A stretch of 64,000 bases of DNA from an uncultured Tidjanibacter sp. (GTDB taxonomy: Bacteria; Bacteroidota; Bacteroidia; Bacteroidales; Rikenellaceae), in the NCBI GenBank assembly GCA_947852905.1, contig CANTVF010000001.1:124001-188000 (forward strand). The letters run 5' to 3'. The notes beneath the pieces were generated by a model that did not search any database, was not told the DNA's origin, and worked only from the letters and a program-made list of their open reading frames with translations. The position numbers and the translations under genes are program-made. Shown piece by piece: positions 63,099 to 64,000 of this stretch (positions are counted from its first letter, which is position 1; every line of letters begins with the position of its first letter).

Positions 63099-64000
63099 AT
63101 GAGAAGACTGTTTTTTTCTGTTTTAGCATTCGTCGCTTTGGCAGCGGCGTCATGTACGGAGCACGGTGGGGGAGGGAGCGGAACCGGCTCCGGCAGCGGG
63201 TTTCCGCCGAAATTGTTGACGAGAGAGTCGGTAGATGAAGACGGCACCAAGATCTTATATATGGAGAATGCCTATAACGAGCGTGGAGATACTTTGCTTA
63301 AAAGCAAATATTTGAGGGGGGCTTTGGTAGAAAGGGCGCGGTATACCTATGATTACGATAATAGAAGGTGTGATATCGTACATGAGTTTACGGCCGGTGA
63401 TGGCAGCCATTCGGCTGTGGAATGGATAGAGTATCTCGATGCCGGGATGACAAAACCCAAAATCAGGATGTATGCAGATTATCTGGTGTATACATATGAT
63501 TATGATGAAGCCGGTCGGCTTAAGAAGGTTGTACAGAAGTTTAACGGTACGGAACGTTTGACGTCTGTTTATGAGTATGACGGACAGGGCAGGCTCGTAC
63601 ACGAGCGTACTGAAATATTGTCGGAACTGTACAACGAGACCTTTTACGATTACGATATGCGGACGAAGACCGTTTATCAAGATAATGCGTTGTCCAGTGT
63701 TCCGGACATAGTTGTAAGAGAGTATCTGGATGCCGACCTGAAATATCAGGATAAGATAACCGTATATAGCAATTATGATTATTACACGCATGTCGAAACC
63801 GAGAAGGAGTATGTCTGGCAAATCGGACAAATCGAATACGACGAACGGATGCGTGTAGTCGGGAATACCTCTATAGTATATAATGTTGCCGGAGATAAAA
63901 CGGAATACATTTGGTATGGAAATTATCGCTATGACGGGAATAAGGTAACATACGATTTTCTGATTGGCGGTTACAGAGGCGGGGTCGTCGAAGATTCCTA
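63099..64000 (+). CDS. YD-repeat-containing lipoprotein, 5' part only
   Basis: Open from the ATG at 63099 to the right edge (300 codons, no stop). It starts with a lipoprotein signal peptide (MRRLFFSVLAFVALAAASC, lipobox AAASC) and a Gly/Ser-rich linker. Repeated YD/RHS-like units follow (YTYDYDEAGRLKK, YEYDGQGRLVHE, YGNYRYDGNKVTYDF). Such short YD-repeat lipoproteins are common in Bacteroidales; they lack a toxin domain as far as can be seen. Probably at the cell surface; function unknown. Confidence 0.8.
   Translation, partial: MRRLFFSVLAFVALAAASCTEHGGGGSGTGSGSGFPPKLLTRESVDEDGTKILYMENAYNERGDTLLKSKYLRGALVERARYTYDYDNRRCDIVHEFTAGDGSHSAVEWIEYLDAGMTKPKIRMYADYLVYTYDYDEAGRLKKVVQKFNGTERLTSVYEYDGQGRLVHERTEILSELYNETFYDYDMRTKTVYQDNALSSVPDIVVREYLDADLKYQDKITVYSNYDYYTHVETEKEYVWQIGQIEYDERMRVVGNTSIVYNVAGDKTEYIWYGNYRYDGNKVTYDFLIGGYRGGVVEDS

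Noticed and set aside
1-64000. tRNA, rRNA, CRISPR arrays, complete insertion sequences, known riboswitches.
   Set aside because: I looked for T-loop patterns, regularly spaced repeats, transposase signatures and riboswitch leaders in the intergenic regions and found none. This was by eye, so a divergent small RNA could be missed.

Overview
The window is chromosomal DNA from a Bacteroidota, most likely order Bacteroidales and close to Alistipes/Rikenellaceae. Four things point there: the gene set (fused FeoA-FeoB, DUF4492-cydAB, the VorB-type 2-oxoacid:ferredoxin oxidoreductase, AddAB-like nucleases, DUF5689 lipoproteins), the general lack of strong Shine-Dalgarno sequences, the many promoters with the Bacteroidetes -7 box TAnnTTTG, and a roughly 50% G+C coding body with AT-richer spacers. 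The genus is inferred, not shown.

Layout. 0-7.4 kb: the start of an SDR oxidoreductase, a radical-SAM/B12 protein with a metallo-beta-lactamase-fold hydrolase, a POT peptide transporter, and a divergent glycogen branching enzyme. 7.4-8.35 kb holds no convincing gene. 8.36-14.6 kb: divergent AddA-like and AddB-like helicase/nucleases. 14.8-18.8 kb: FeoAB ferrous iron uptake with its small Cys-rich partner, then a convergent MFS exporter. 19.6-23.7 kb: DUF4492-cydA-cydB (cytochrome bd) and fabI. 24.5-27.8 kb, minus strand: PepD, PhoH and a small beta-barrel protein. 28-31.3 kb: der, a bile-acid/sodium-symporter-like carrier and an overlapping Mrr-type nuclease. 32.6-35.3 kb: a four-gene 2-oxoacid:ferredoxin oxidoreductase operon. 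35.8-37.3 kb: a tandem family of small outer-membrane barrels with one intact copy, one frameshifted copy and one decayed copy. 37.5-41.1 kb: gltX, a SIMPL protein and ychF. 41.3-46.1 kb: an unknown protein, rsmI, a DUF389 membrane protein, a GT2 glycosyltransferase and a YdeI-like protein. 46.8-50.4 kb: an envelope operon (HU-like membrane protein, sigma-54 activator, LptE, TPR-like protein, SecG). 50.7-54.7 kb: arginine decarboxylase and lysC-lysA. 54.9-58.9 kb: a TonB-receptor-like protein overlapped by two DUF5689 lipoproteins. 59-63 kb: a DUF3795 protein, obgE, era and a MATE exporter. The right edge cuts a YD-repeat lipoprotein.

Most of the window is core metabolism, translation GTPases and envelope functions. 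The pieces fit an anaerobe or nanaerobe: ferredoxin-linked 2-oxoacid oxidation, Fe(II) uptake and a high-affinity bd oxidase. I found no tRNA, rRNA, CRISPR array, intact insertion sequence or phage. I also found no clearly new multi-gene system. The most unusual items are the decaying barrel array, the coupled TonB-like/DUF5689 operon, and several gene-free stretches with unexplained structure.
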